This document shows positions 11,426 to 24,702 of a stretch of DNA of 64,000 nt, one piece after another. Made by a program: the position numbers and the translations under genes. The notes under the pieces are model-generated. The model was not told the DNA's origin. It made no database searches and was given only the letters and a program-made list of their open reading frames with translations. Each line of letters starts with the position of its first letter. The first letter of the stretch is position 1. The DNA is from Tilletiaria anomala UBC 951 (lineage: Eukaryota; Basidiomycota; Exobasidiomycetes; Georgefischeriales; Tilletiariaceae): positions 186,001 to 250,000 of the forward strand of contig NW_013547014.1 of NCBI RefSeq assembly GCF_000711695.1. The letters run 5' to 3'.

Positions 11426-12698
11426 TTGGGAGGCTGCTGGAGGTAAGATGTCACAGTCCTGCGGCAAGGCCAGGGGGGGGCGAGTTCTGCGACCTTGCTG
11501 CGGGCGTCGGTCTGAGGTTCTAGGTATGGCAGGCTCTCCTCCAGGATGCGCGAGGGCTGAGGTGCGATGATTGAATGTGGGTAGGCAGGGAAGAGGAGAG
11601 GGAGAATGCAAGCACCACGCCACACCAACCCGCAGCGCAGCGTCCGTCTGCAAGAACGATGGGGACAAGAAGGAGAAGGTGGGATGCGCCTCTCAAGCGG
11701 AGATGGATCAAGGTAGAAGGGTAGGAAAGGCAGAAGGAGAGGTTGAGGATGAGGCCGAGGGCAAGGATGAGGATGAGGATCAGCGCAACCCAGTCTTCTG
11801 GGGTGTGGGCGTAGTGAGTGTGAAAGGCGAGAAGGGGCGGATACAGCAAGAGGGATCCAGCGTGCGAGAGAGAGAGGTGAGACGGTCAGGGTGGCACACC
11901 GCCCGTATGTGCCACCCAGAGGAGAGAATGAAAGTGGGGAACGTTGCTGGCAGCTGGCCACGGGGCACACTGGGCACTCCACGCTACACCCGTCAAACGC
12001 CCATCTAAGCAGCAGACGACAGACAGGCAAAGGCGGGGTCATCTCCACTGCTCTCTGTTCCGCCGTGCACGGGAGAGGCCATTACGTAATCGGCGCTTCC
12101 ACTTACACGCACCATACCCTAATGGATGCCCGTGCGGCGAGTTATTGGTCCAATGGGGGCATCTTTCAAAACTCCACAGTATATATTCACTAATAGTATA
12201 TATAGGCAGAGAGGCATGCAGACGCATGGCACAAAGACAGCTCCCACTTCAGAATGGACAGTGAAGACCAGAGTAGAGCGCGATGCACGTTGCACATTGC
12301 AAGCAGGTATGCGCGGCTGCTTGGACAACGGCAAAGGTAAGCAAAACATGACGCATGTATCATACATGCTTCTCAAAGGACGGCGTAAGAACCAAAAGGG
12401 GCGGGGAATAGGGGAATTGACGCTGGATGCATGCTGCTGTGCCTGCTGTTGCTCTTGCTGTCATACTACATAATGCTGCTGGATGGGAAATAATGATGGT
12501 GATGAATGTGATGATGATGATGAATGTGATGATGAAGGTGATGATGATGATGCTGCTGCTGCTCGAAATGAATGAAATCGACATGTTCCTCCCCCGCATC
12601 ACCTCCGTGTCTGTGCTCTTTCCAGCTGCATGCTTGCAAACCCCCACGCCTCTCCCCCGGACAACCGCAGGCACTTCCCATCCCTCTTATTCACAGCG
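11426..12698. other. Intergenic between Iml2-like and Rim15-like genes
   Basis: From 11570 to about 11900 the minus strand is strongly pyrimidine-rich, as expected for the 5' flank or leader of the Iml2-like gene. A TATATA-rich patch lies near 12179-12203. From 12490 to about 12560 there is an ATG/GAT trinucleotide run in the 3' flank of the Rim15-like gene. I see no gene here; the open frames on both strands are short or repeat-driven. Confidence 0.5.
12490..12560. repeat. GAT/ATG trinucleotide run
   Basis: Interrupted gatgatgat-type triplets with GAA/TGT variants, ending in a short CTG run. It lies about 140 bp downstream of the Rim15-like stop codon, so it would be in the 3' UTR or spacer of that gene. 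It probably varies in length between strains. Confidence 0.7.
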
Positions 12699-15600
12699 TC
12701 ACGTGCTCCGCTGCTGTTGCCTCATCACGTCGCTGGCAGGCCCATCAATGCCTTCCTCTTCTTCTCCCTCCGGCACCGCATCTGTCCGTCCCTGCCCCTG
12801 TACCGGCACTTGTGGCCGCGCTTGCTGCTGCAGCGCTGTGAGCCCAAGCTTGCGCAGGAGCTCTGTGACGTGGCTCTTCTCAAGCGGCTTGGCGAGGATA
12901 CCGTCAAAAACGCTGTTCGACGCGTCCAGCAACTGTGACAGCAGCTCCTGCTCTGCGTCGCCGTCGCGCCCCAACCCGCCGGCGAGCGCGATGATGGGTG
13001 TGAGGCTGTTCGCGTTGCGCGTCGACTTGACCATCCGCGACACGTCGTGCCCGTCGACTGCAGCCCGATGCGCCATCCGAGCAAGCGAAGCACCGTCAGT
13101 CACACGAGCCTGGCTGCCACACTCCCCGAGCATGAACTCACCGATCGGCAGCGTCACGTCGATAAACATGACAGCGAACTTGGTCTCTCCCATCGCGAGG
13201 CTCACCGCCTCAGCGCCGTTGCGCACACAGCGGCACTCGCAACCGACCTTGACCAGGATATTCTCCAGCATCTTAAGCGCGATCGGGTTGTCCTCTGCGA
13301 TCAGGCATCGTACAGTGTCCGACTCATCCGACGCTGCATCCGAACCCTCCTCTTGTCCTTCCTCAGAGCTGCTCTCGCTCTCGCCACCGCTAGCGCCGCC
13401 ACTGTCGCAGTCGCCGTCGCCGCCCATGTCCATGTCCATGTCAGCCCGTGGCGTTGCTTCCTCGGCCGCCTCCTTCGCCTCCTTCGCCTCGTCCTGCGTG
13501 TCCAGAGCCGACTCGTCAAGCTCCAGCGCATCCGCTTGCAAAGGGCTCCACAGCGGCGACATGGCTGGGGGCTCACCCACGTTGAGCGACAGTGCGCGGA
13601 AGCGCGACATGGCGCCGTCCATCGAAGCACTCGCAGCCGACAGAGCATCGCCGGGGGCGGCCCCGCGGCGAGCTCCTGTCACGGGGCTCTGCAGCTGCAA
13701 GCCGCCGCCAGACGGAGAGTCACTCGACCCGGCGGACAGGCCACTGTGCAGCCGCGTGTCTGTGCGCCACTTCTGGTTGGCCGAAACGACCATGTGCGGC
13801 ATAACCGACGGCGAAGTCGGCGCGGTTGACCGCGACGGCGTTGAGCTTTGAGACGATACCGACGTCGATGGCGACGGCGGGCCAGCGATGCTGAGCCGCC
13901 CTTTTTGCCCTGCGCGTCCGGACAAGCTGCGGTGCCGAGCGTGCATCAGCGGCTGCTCCAGCGTCTGTGTCATCGGCGGCAGCTGGTCGCCGCGCATTTT
14001 CCGGACGACCTCATCATTTGCTTGCTTGAGCACCGGGAGATTCTTGAATCGGAAGGACCCAAATGCATCCGTTGACGCATCTTGCTGTGATCGACCTGAA
14101 CGCGCCGATGGGTGAGTCGGCTGCATGTCTGGCTGCTTCCCGATCGCGTTGGCGAAGTCCTTGGTATTTTCGCGACCGTCCTCTCCGACAAACGACTGCG
14201 AAACAGCTCCGCGCAGATCAAAGTAATCCGTCGACTCTGGGTCGCTGACTTGAGGAACAAAAGGTCCCTCCCCAGTGGTGAGGTTCGACCAGTCAATACC
14301 TTCAAAGAACGGATGAACTTTGACCTCGTCTGCGCCATGGGTACCTAGACGGGCTTTCGGATCCGAACACATGAGTTTCTCCATCAGATCTCGAGCTTCT
14401 GGCGGTACATCGACGACACCGTCATGCCACTCGATGCGTCTGCTCAGAATGTTGTCGAACACCTTGTCCACCGTGTCGTCGTGGAAGGGCGGATAGCCGT
14501 AGACGAACTCGTAGAGGATCACTCCCAGTGCCCACCAGTCAACCGCCATATCATCAATGCCGATCCCGAGGATGCTCTCCGGGGCCAGGTAGTCGGGAGT
14601 GCCGGCGAATCGTTTGGCAGCATCGTGCGGGCTCGAGTTTTGTCTATCTGTCTTGGGCAGCTCGGGAAGCTGCAGCTGCTTAAAGGCATGTTGCGGGCTT
14701 TCGAGCCCATATGCAGGCGAAAGGCCTTTTGCGCGGAGGTGGCCGCCATCCGACCCGCTAGAGTCGCTTGCTTCGGTCGATGTACTGAGGATCCGGTTTC
14801 GAGCGGGATGAGGCACCTGCGTCTGATAGGAAGGCGTGAGAGGTGGATTGCGATCCGAGGACTTAGCTTGACCGTCGGACTGGCTGTTTGAGCGTTGTCC
14901 AGAATCTCGACGGCCAGTGTTCAAGCTGATGACTCCAAATCGATTGCCGGCCTGCGTTTGACGCCCGAGAAGTCCAATCTTGGAGAGGCCGAAGTCGGTT
15001 AGCTTGAGATGACCTTTCTGATCGATGAGGACATTGTCTGGCTTCAGATCACTGTAGGAGGGCTAGAGTCAATGTGCGGACCGCGGACCGTCGCGCAACC
15101 CAATCTACTCACCGATGTACGATTCCTCGGCAGTGCAAGTGGTCCAAGCCGTTCACGATCTCAGCAATATACTGCTTTGTCCATTCGATGTCCAGCCCTC
15201 CAAGCATTTTGCATAGCGACGCGCAGTCGCCACCAGGGAGGTATTCCATCACCAGATAAAGATAATTTGTGTCATTAAAAGTGAAAAGCAGCTTCACGAC
15301 GAACGGAGACTGGGTCTGAGTCATCAAAATCATGCGTTCAGCCTTGACGTTCAGGATCTGGTTCTTGGCGATCATGTCTGATTTTTTCAGTACCTTGATG
15401 GCGTAGTAATCACCGGTGGCACGCTTCTTCGCCAGGAAGACCGAACCGAAAGCACCCTTGCTGATCGGCTTGATGATATCAAAATCTTTGATGGTGGTTG
15501 CCGTTGGTCTGGAAGCTGGGGCCGTTGGTGGAAGGCGCGGAGACATCGGCATGGATCCTGCGATCGAGCCTCGATGTTGTGACATACTCATTTTGCGCGA

Positions 15601-18600
15601 GGACTGACCGCCGTGACTGCTGGCTGCAGCCGCGGGGGACAGACGAGGTGAGAAAGGCGGTGTTCCATTCGAACCCCGCACCCCAAGAGAGCCATCTGCA
15701 GAACTGAGGTATTGCGGCCCGACCGCTGCACCAGAGCGAAGAAGATTGTGCGCAGCATGCGTAGCTGCTGACGGGATCGGAATACCAGGCAAGTTTGCAA
15801 GCGACTCGCTCATGGCGCCTTCTTCCATTGGCGGCACCTCGGTGTTGGCGTGCTCGACGGCGCCATCATGAAGCTCGGACTTATCGGAAGGCGGAATGTC
15901 TTCCACAAGCAGACCGGTAGTACGTCTTTGAAGGTCATCGTCTCTGTCGTTGAGGGCTTGACCAGAACCGAGCGCATGTAAGGCATTGTCGCGAGCGACG
16001 CCATCACCCGTCTCGGCTTTGCTGGACGGCGTTCCGGAGTTCTCTGCCTCCTCAATGCTAACCAGAGCCGCTTCTACGCGCTCTTCCCATTCGAAACGAA
16101 CCGTCTCGACGTAGACGATAGTGTTGACCATGCGATTCACTCCGCTGAGTTTTGCGCGAATGTGACTTTCTGCATCGTCCATCAGAGCATCGAGGGCAGG
16201 GTCGTCCATCAGAGGCTTCGTCCAGCCCCGAGTCTGGGAAATTTTGTCTTCAGAGGTAGGCGACAATAGACGCTGCTTCTCAACAGGTACATTCGCTTCG
16301 TCCTCTTTGACGGCAGGCGTGGAAATGGACGCTGCTGCTTGCAGCGCCTCGACCGCGCTGTCGAGCGCTCGGAGATGCTGCTTCCGCACCAAAGCTGGCT
16401 GAGTTTGACGGAGCGACAAAGACCGATGCAGGCCCTCCAAGGCAGAAGGTGGTTGCTGAGACGGCGGCGGTGTCGTCACGGGAACTCCTTGGTAGCAAGG
16501 AGGGTTTGCATCGGTCTCCGGCCCGTTCTCGATAGCCTCAGCAATGGATTGGGCGGCTCGTTTCACCTCCAGAAGGCTCTCGTTGCACTCTGCGATTTCC
16601 ATCTCTAGACGATGCACTTCGTTGCAGATCTCTGAGTGCGTTTCGAAGAACCACGTAGGGATGTCGCGTTCGCAGATCCTACACATCACAGGCTCCAGCG
16701 GAATGGTTGCCGCAAAGCCATGCGACGAGGTCTGGTCCGACATGGAGGTGGCACGGGCCATGACGCTGTCACCGTCCAATGTTGCCTCTGGCTCTGGGGG
16801 CGACGTTGGCTTGAATACCCACATGGTGTGAGACAGTATTCCGAGTTGCCTGTCGTGCATGAGCATTCCTTTGCCCTCCATACGTTGAAAGAGGGGGGTG
16901 TCGTGCACGTTCTCGTCTTTGCTCGATACTGCCGGCGGAAGTCGCAACCGAAAGCTGACCTCAACAGTGTGTGCGGGGTTTGCCTGGAGCTGGGCTGATG
17001 CCTCTTGGAAGACGTCTTCGTCTACCGGAGCTAGCAAAATGGAGACCAGCGTATCTATGAGCTCGTCGGGCTCACTGCCGATCACATGCCGCCAGGAAGG
17101 ACTGAGGTAAATGATCTGGTCGCCGTCGAGGGCCAACTCCATGAGCACATTCGGGATGTCATGTTTGGCAGACGTGCGAGCGGCTGATGTCGCACGCTTC
17201 GAATCTTTCGGATGTACCACATGGCTATTCGTACGGGATCGACGAACGCGTTTGTCCACGGGTAAAAGCGCAGGAGAATTGGTGCCACTGGGAGCGCTGT
17301 CCACACCGCTATCCCTGGCATCGTCTGCTTTGGCAGGACTCGCGACAGAATGTGCTCTAGCGGCCGCTGATCTATTTTCAACGATGGGGTCCATATCTTG
17401 TGCCTGCGGACCCAGGATGAACTTGACGGGGTGCGCTTCTTGGTTGTCGTCCTCATCGTTAACGTCTTGCCAGTTGGCCTTCTCGGCGACCCACCATTCG
17501 ACGACGCGTGACAAGGATGCAATGTGCAGCAAAAGTTCAACATACCAGTTCCTGCCTGGCCAATCTGGATGATCATCCCAGTTTCGCCCGACGGCTTGGA
17601 CATTAGCGATGATCTCAGAGCACATGCCAGACCGCTGGGTCAGGACACTGATGGGCGTGTCGATAACCTCCACCGCAAGAGTCACGATGTCCTGCAGCGC
17701 AGGGATGTACGGCGCTTGCGACAAATCTTCTGCTGGCAATAGACGTGATCGTCGTGCGGGTGACAAGTTCGGCGAGTCCGCGAGGGGTACTGCTCCTGAG
17801 AGGAAAGCAGGCATTGGTGACTGCGACCTTGACGTGGACCTTGACGTTGAGTTAGATGAGGAGTGGTTGTATCGCGCATGTGCACTGCGCAACGAGCGAA
17901 GACCAGGATGACGATGCAAAACGCCTTGCGATGAATATGACTTGACAGCATCAGCCGCACGCTGCGGCGGAGCAGCAAGTCGATACTCAGCGAGCTCCAC
18001 CGAGGGCCGTGTCTGAGTCTCGGACGGCGTCAATCCAATTGCTGCAATTGATCCGGAAAGGAATGTTGTCAGCTGCCGGTTCCGCCAATGCTTATTTTCA
18101 ACCAGCTCACCGTGAGCCGTCTCGTCTGGGTCAAAGTTCGTATCATCAATCGCACTTGAGTGCTGCGGCTCTGCAATACTCTGTCGTGATGGAGTTGCTT
18201 GCACTGGCGCTTGAGAGTACGACGCTGCATTGTTTGGCTCTTCTACGCCTGATTCGAGCCCTAGGCCGCCCTGAGACTCGGCCTCGTCGTTTCTGGCTTC
18301 TTGCAGCTCCTCCTCCACGAGGCGATTGATCGCAGCCACGATTTTGCGGAGTTCATTGTCACAAGTCTGCTTTGACAAAGCAAGGCGTTGACGGATCTGC
18401 TGACGCATGTAGTTGATGGTGAAGTCTTTCGAGTGCGACATTGTCGGAGGCGTCTCCACAGAATGACGAGCTTTGCCGGCCGAGTCTCTGTGGCTGGTAA
18501 GCGCAATCTCAAACTGCGAGCGCTCACTGGAAGAGGCTGAGGTCGGTGTCGGGCGTCCCCACGCCTGTGACAACTTTCTGGTACCTCGAGGCGAATCAGG

Positions 18601-21600
18601 CGGCGAGTCACTTCCTGAGCGCTGCCCGTTCGAGGATCTCGGCTGATCCGAACGGAAGGCTGCAGACGTGAATGTGCTCAGGTTTTTGTCGAGCTTAAGG
18701 GTCAGTGGAGGCTGCTTCTTGCGTATATTATCCCTACTACCCTCCTTCCCTGTCGTGTCTTCGCTCCCTGGCGCAGACGAAAGAGATGGGGAAGATGCTG
18801 ACGCTTCTCGCGAAGCAAGCACAAGGGGCGCAGCAGAAGCTGCGTCCGTCTTCGCTGGCTTCTCAAAAGCGTCACTCCTGCTCTTAAGGGTGTGCGCAGA
18901 AGTTTGCGAGCGCAGCGTACGCCCTGATGTTTCAGCCTCAAGGGGCTTGTTGCTGCTCGACGCCCTGGCGTGCTGACCGAATCCGCCAGATGCAGCAGCG
19001 AAGCCGGACTCAGGCTTGTCTTTGGCAAGCATGCGTCGATGCCCTTTGCCTGAGGGCGGAGAGGGAATAGCGGTGGGATGCTGGCGCGGAATATCTTCCG
19101 GACCATGGGCGCTGAATCCTGATTTGACGGCGGACCACCATGCCTCAATTTTGCCTCCAAGATTCTTGCGCTTCTTCCCACTGGCGAGCATGTTTCCTGT
19201 CGGCTTCTCGCTGTACGTTCGTACCATGGATAGCGAGGAGGATAGAGACCTCTGCTTGGACGTCCAAGAATCAGACGCTGCAGACGGGCGGGGGGACAAG
19301 CCAGCGAGCGAAGTAGACCTAGATTCCGTGCTGGTGCTGCTCAGCGCTGCGCTCCTTGGTGCTTCCGATGGCCGCCGCGGAGTACCACCTTCTCCGAGTA
19401 ATTGGCTTTGACTTTGACTCTTGGACAATCTCGGCTCCAGTGGAGACCGTGGTCTTAGGTGAGCATTTGGTGGAAGCGATAAATAAGCTGATCCGGAGGA
19501 AGGCATGTCCTCGCTTTTGCCCACTGTGGCACTTGGAGCTGCTTTTTTCATCTCCTCTTCCTGTTCGGTCCGCATCTTGGTCTCCTTCATCCTTTGGTAT
19601 TCGTCAAGCCAGTCTACCCACTCAATCTCTCCGCGCTCGAACGACGAAGCCTTCTCATCCGGTTCGAACCCGCTCGTTGCCACGTCCAGAATCTTCTCTC
19701 GCTTTCGAAGCAGCTCTGCGCTCGTGAGCGAGGTCCGTTTAGGAGACACCCGTCCACTGGTGCTACCTTCCATTTGTGGCAACGCGCCCAGTGCAGGAGA
19801 TCCTGCCTTTGGTATCATGCTGCTGCTCTTCCACTTTTGCATCTTGGCATTCCGGCTCGCGACGATGATCTTCGCATACTCATCGGTCGCAGTGTTGCTG
19901 CAAGCAAGTGGATCCCACTGGTCCAGGAGGTTTGGCCGAAGCTTGACTTCTTGAGAGCTCGCGATCCATGGAGCCGGCCGAGTCGAATTTCCGTCATCTG
20001 CACAGAACAACGCGTGTCAGCCAAAAGATGCTTCACGCCAAGTATGTGGTTAAGCCTGGACTTACCGAAAGCATTTCGCCAAGGAGCGATGGCATCGCTC
20101 CCACTACTCTGTCGCGAAGACACGAACTGCCGCAAGGACACATTCGGACTGCTCGGCAGCGAGAACAGGGGCGCAAGGGATGCGCTGGACCTCTTGCGGT
20201 TCGTCGTTCTAACAGCTGCGCCGGGTGGGCTGTCCATTAAGCCTATTTGCGGACGCGACATCGACGTTGATAGCATCGTCGCATTAGGAGAAACAGACGA
20301 AGAGAGCGACGCATGCGGCGCCGACGGCAAAGCTGAGTATCTGCGACGGGGAATGGATATGTAGAGTGGGTCTCGAGAGTCAACTCTGTTCGTGGACTGA
20401 TCAGAGCTGTACTCATTTTCAGGCGATGGCGGAGAGCCTTTATTGTTCTTGATGTGCACAGGGCTCGGACTTCGCGTTGCCAGCGGGGTCTGCGGCGACC
20501 ATGGCGAGGACGCGGACCCGGATGGGCTATGCGATTGAAGACCGCCCGCGCCCATGTTTCCGATTCCCAAACCAAGGCTCCGGCCGGTGGCCGTCGACGT
20601 TGAAGTCGCTCCGCCAGCGGTATGTTGCGATTTCTGCAAGCGTGGCGACGGCGGCAGGAACAGATCACCAGCAAGCCTGACGGACGTAGGCACTCGTTGC
20701 AGTCGAATCGCATCTGCCAGCGGGTTGCCTCCGCTTCTCGGCATGCTACCACCCAACCTGCTGCTGCTGCTGGCGCTAGCCGAAGTACCAAACTGAGCCG
20801 CGGCAGCGGTCTTTGGACTAGCCAGTCCGACCGTCTGACTACGTGCCCTCAAGCGTTTGTAGCCTTCAGGACCGCCGATCGGTGGACTAGGCGCAAGGCC
20901 ACTGGCTTCTGCCTGCTTATCCGCTTCGCTAGCGGAGGAAATATCGTCCATGGCGGGGTAGCTGTTGGCCAGGGCTCGCGTGTCCGGCAAGATGGAGAGT
21001 AGGTCGGATCGTTTCCTATTGAGGATCATTCCGCTCGAAACCGAGTCGGACCGCGAGACGGACCGCGAGCCGGCCGTCAAGCTGCTCTGCTGCGAGCCAA
21101 TGGACGTGGACGAGGTCGTCTTGGATCGATCCCGTTCGCTCTTGACGTATGGAGTCGTCGAAGGGTTCATCGAGCCTGCCGCGGCGAGGGACATGCCCGA
21201 TGCAGCAGAGAGAGAGAGCAGACGCGGATGCTCGTTCACGGGCGTACCTGGGAAGCTACTGTCGTTTCGATTGATTGCCGCGACGAGGCTGGGGTCGACG
21301 CCGTCGGGCCCGCCGATCGGCGAGCCGACGTAGCCGCCGAGGAAGCTCTTGCTGCTGGCGGGAGAGCTGCTCGAGGTATCGTTGCTGGTGTTGCTGTGCA
21401 GGCTGCCGCTGCTGGTGCCTTGCGCAGACCCCATGTCGGCGAGCAAAACACCGCCGAGGCTGCGAGCGCGTCGATGTGCATGTGCGGACGGCATGGCGGG
21501 AGCGGATGGTCTGCGCTTGCGCCTTCCACTTCCTGCGGGACCAAGCGAGCCCGAGGGCCCGACGCTGCGCCTCGCCATGAGGCCAAGCGTGGACCCGCTG

Positions 21601-24600
21601 TGCTCGCCGGCCAGTCCGCCCCCACCTCCTGCTCCGCTGCTGATGCTTCCGCCGCCCCAGCTGGTCGCGAGGGACGCCGCGCTGCCGCCGTAGGTTCCAT
21701 GAGGCGGGGAGATGCTGTCCATCGAATCGGTCGACAGGACAGAGACGTTGGACGAGACGGATAGCGACGAGCCGTGGTGGCTGGCCCCTGCGGAGCCAGA
21801 CGCAGGTCCGCGACCCGCGACTGCGATTGCGAGCGGCGCAGTCGGCAGCGAAGCATTCGAGCTAGGGCCCGTCACGCCTCGGACACGTGTACTTGTCGAG
21901 TTGGCGCGCTGTAAACTGCTGCCGGCGCCGGCGCGAAAAGCAAGAGGGGTCGGACTCTGCGTTCCCGAGCTGGCGAACGTGGGCGAGCCACCGTTTTCGC
22001 CGCGGGAGCGGGATGGTACGTCGACGCTTTTCCCGGCCCTCACGCTTCCGGCGGGTATGATGCTGAGCGCAGCAGACGCAGACGCCGACCGTTGCTGTTC
22101 GCGCGCTGCAAACTGCTGCTGCTGTTGGCCGACGTGCAGCGGCGGGGGGGCCATGCTGCCGAATGGGACGGGGTTCCCGCCGGATGCGATGCGCTCGCGC
22201 GGCAAGAATTTGATCTCAGACGCGGAGACGACGCGGCCATGTCGGTCCGACACGCTGCGCCTATCGCTGCTGCTTGTCGCAGAAGACGAGGAGCGGACGT
22301 GGCTGCTGTCTCCGGCCCCACCTTCGGGCGAGAAGTCACCGTCGGAGAGCGTGGTGCCTTGGCTCGTTGCGGAGGCAGTCCGCTTCGAAGACTGCCAGCG
22401 CTCCGGCTCTCTCTGGCTGCTCTTCGGCGCCGGACCCACGTCGTCAGCTCCAGCGTCGGCATTGGCATCGCCCTCATTGTCGGAGGTGGAGCCGCCAGCG
22501 CCGCTTGTCACCTGGAGCAAGATTTTGTTCTTTTGCTGCAAGTCGCCCCCCAGCTGGCCATGGCCATGTCCATGCCGGTGCTCGTGCGCCAGCTGCTCCT
22601 CAAAGTCCTCAAAATCCGGGTCGGGCAGCACGGCAGCATGCGCTAACGGGCTGCTGAAGCTGGGCGCCGTGTCGAACGGCGCGCGCCCGCCGGTGGCGCC
22701 GAGGCTGGCGCTGCCGATTCCCGGAAGCGTGAGCTTGAGCGCGTGCTGCATCGAGCTGGGGCTGGGGCTAGGGCTGAGGCTGAACGACGAAGAGCCGACG
22801 AGGTGTGGCGGCGGCGGCGGTGCGGAAGCGCCTGAGGACGCGGAGAGGCCCATCCCCATGCTAATACCGTCGCCCGCGGCGGTGGCGGCGCCCCCGCCGG
22901 CAAAAAGGATCGGTATCGCGCCCGCATGTGCGTACGAAGAAGGAGGCGGGGATGGAGACGGCGACGGCGAGGGGCGTCCGATCGCACCTGTGCGAGGCGC
23001 CGCATCGTACGCGGAGCGCAGCAGCAGCGCGGACGACGCAGGCGACAGGCGCTGCTGCTGCTGCTGTTGTTGTTGTTGTTGGTGGCGCTCGCGTGGCTTC
23101 TGCTGTTGTAGTGCGTCAGAGCCACGGTACTCGTAGCGCAAGGATGACGACGACGAGTTGGGCGAGACGTTGCGCATTCCAAGCGCTACGGCGCGAGGCG
23201 GCTGATGCTGCGATGCAAAGGGGGACGGAGTGCGCGGAAGTGTCATGCTGGCGGTCGTGGATGCTGATGACGATGATGATGGGGGGTGCAACGAGCTGAC
23301 GCTAACGCTGCCGTCCGCAGTGAGGGTACGTGGCTTCGAAGCGGCTGCGGCAGCGGCGGCAGCGGAAGAGGAGGAGGAGGAAGGGGGGGAGGAAGAAGGA
23401 AGCGGCTTGACCGCCGTCGGCGGTGAATCGCTCTCGAGGTCAAAGATGCCGCCTATGGACGAGCTGCGGCGCGTGCGCGCGGAAGGAGATGCTGCTGCAA
23501 GGAGGAAGCGACCGACGACGAAGATGAGCGTGCACGCGAAGCGCATCAGTTTCCATAGCCAAGTGAAGAGTAACAATTTGCTTGTTGTGCTCACATTCTG
23601 TCGCAGCCACCGCACCGCACCGCGCAATCGGCAGCAATGACAACGATGACGGCGACGCTGCGCGGACTCGCCGCCCTGCTTGCTGTCGCTGCTGGGCGCC
23701 GTGGCCGCTCATCGGCGCGAGCGAGAGCGCCGCAGCGGCTCGGGACAGCAGGCCGTCGACTTTTTCATGCTCTGCATTCTCGTCGTCCCTCTCCTCCGGC
23801 ACCTCTTCTTTGCACTTGCCCCCTACGCCCATACCGTCACCGATGCCGATGCCTTGCGCCGCGTGGAGCGCAGAATCTTGCAGGCTGCACGCGCCGCCGA
23901 TGGAGCGCTCAATCTCTATCGCCTCGTGAGCATCCTCGTCCGCGTCTGCGTGCGCGTGCGCGCGTGCGCGGCTGAATGCGAGCGGAACGGCCGTCGCGGA
24001 GCTGCTGGCGGGCGTCAGCGGAGGGCGCTGCTGTTGCTCTCGTGCTGGCTCGCCGTCGCGGTCCGGCGGCTGGTCACCGTCACCACCAACTTCGGCCGCA
24101 GCGGCATAGGCAAGAACGCCGGTGGATCCTGCTGAAGTCATTCCTGCACTTGTTCCCGCGTCGGCTCCTGCACCTGCACCACCCAAAGCAGCTTCCCTGC
24201 CAGCGCCAGCGACAGCACTTGCCGCTGCAGCTGGCGGCACGTCCCTGCTCGCGCGCTCGGACGAGACGAGTGGCGCGACGCCCTTCCCCCTGCACGTGGC
24301 GGTCGCCGTGGTTGTTGTCGTCTTGGGGGGCGAAAGTTTGCGCTGGGACGGCATCAGGGACGGCGAGGCAGCTGACGACGCCGATGACGGTCTCGACGCG
24401 CACGCCGAGCCGGACGGGCTACGATTATGCGTTTGTTGCTGGTGCTGATTATGGCCTGGCATTGCACTGGACGATGATGCTGATGCCAATGCTGCTGCTG
24501 CTGGACCGGGCGCCGCTTTCACGAAGAACGACGAACCCTCCCCCTCCTTCCAAGCCTGCGGCGGCGACAGCTTGGGTGTCCCTGCAGCTGCAGCTGCTAC

Positions 24601-24702
24601 GATGGCGGCGGCGCCGCTGCTGCCGCCGGCGCCCGTGTTGTGGGAGTCGGCCTGGAGATGCTGCTGCGTTGTATCGCGTGTGTGCCCAGCAGGAGCCTGC
24701 AT
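12699..24702 (-). CDS. RIM15: Rim15/Greatwall-type AGC kinase with receiver domain
   Basis: A nutrient-signalling kinase of the Rim15/Cek1/Greatwall type, expected to phosphorylate endosulfine (Igo) proteins so that PP2A-B55 is inhibited on entry into quiescence. Exons 24702-23595, 23494-20066, 19997-15113 and 15051-12699; introns 100, 68 and 61 nt. The product is 3924 aa. Residues 1 to about 1490 are low complexity (Ser, Pro, Gln). A PAS-like segment (DGDQIIYLSPSWRHVIG) and a zinc-finger-like segment (MCRICERDIPTWFFETHSEIC) precede the kinase. The kinase has SKGAFGSV, the ATP Lys near 3047, HRD at 3140-3142 and DFG at 3160-3162. An insert of about 110 residues lies before GTPDYLAPE, typical of Greatwall kinases. 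The C-terminal receiver has AEDN, FIDVTLP and ILAKP. The start at 24702 is the first ATG of the 5' exon; the low-complexity part is the least certain. Confidence 0.88.
23041..23085 (-). repeat. CAG/CAA run encoding polyglutamine
   Basis: On the minus strand a run of CAA and CAG codons encodes about ten consecutive glutamines in the N-terminal low-complexity part of the Rim15-like protein. The mixed codons suggest selection on the amino-acid run and not only replication slippage. Confidence 0.8.

Noticed and set aside
13047-13829. 260-codon plus-strand frame opposite the Rim15 receiver part
   Set aside because: The minus strand here encodes a recognisable receiver domain, and the plus translation is low complexity.
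19640-19680. tRNA B-box-like sequence (ggttcgaaccc)
   Set aside because: It lies within coding sequence of the Rim15-like kinase, and no A box or cloverleaf can be formed around it.
21712-23136. 474-codon plus-strand frame opposite the Rim15 N-terminus
   Set aside because: It lies antisense to the low-complexity exon. I considered it as the real gene because the minus frame is also low complexity, but the minus frame joins exons in phase on both sides.
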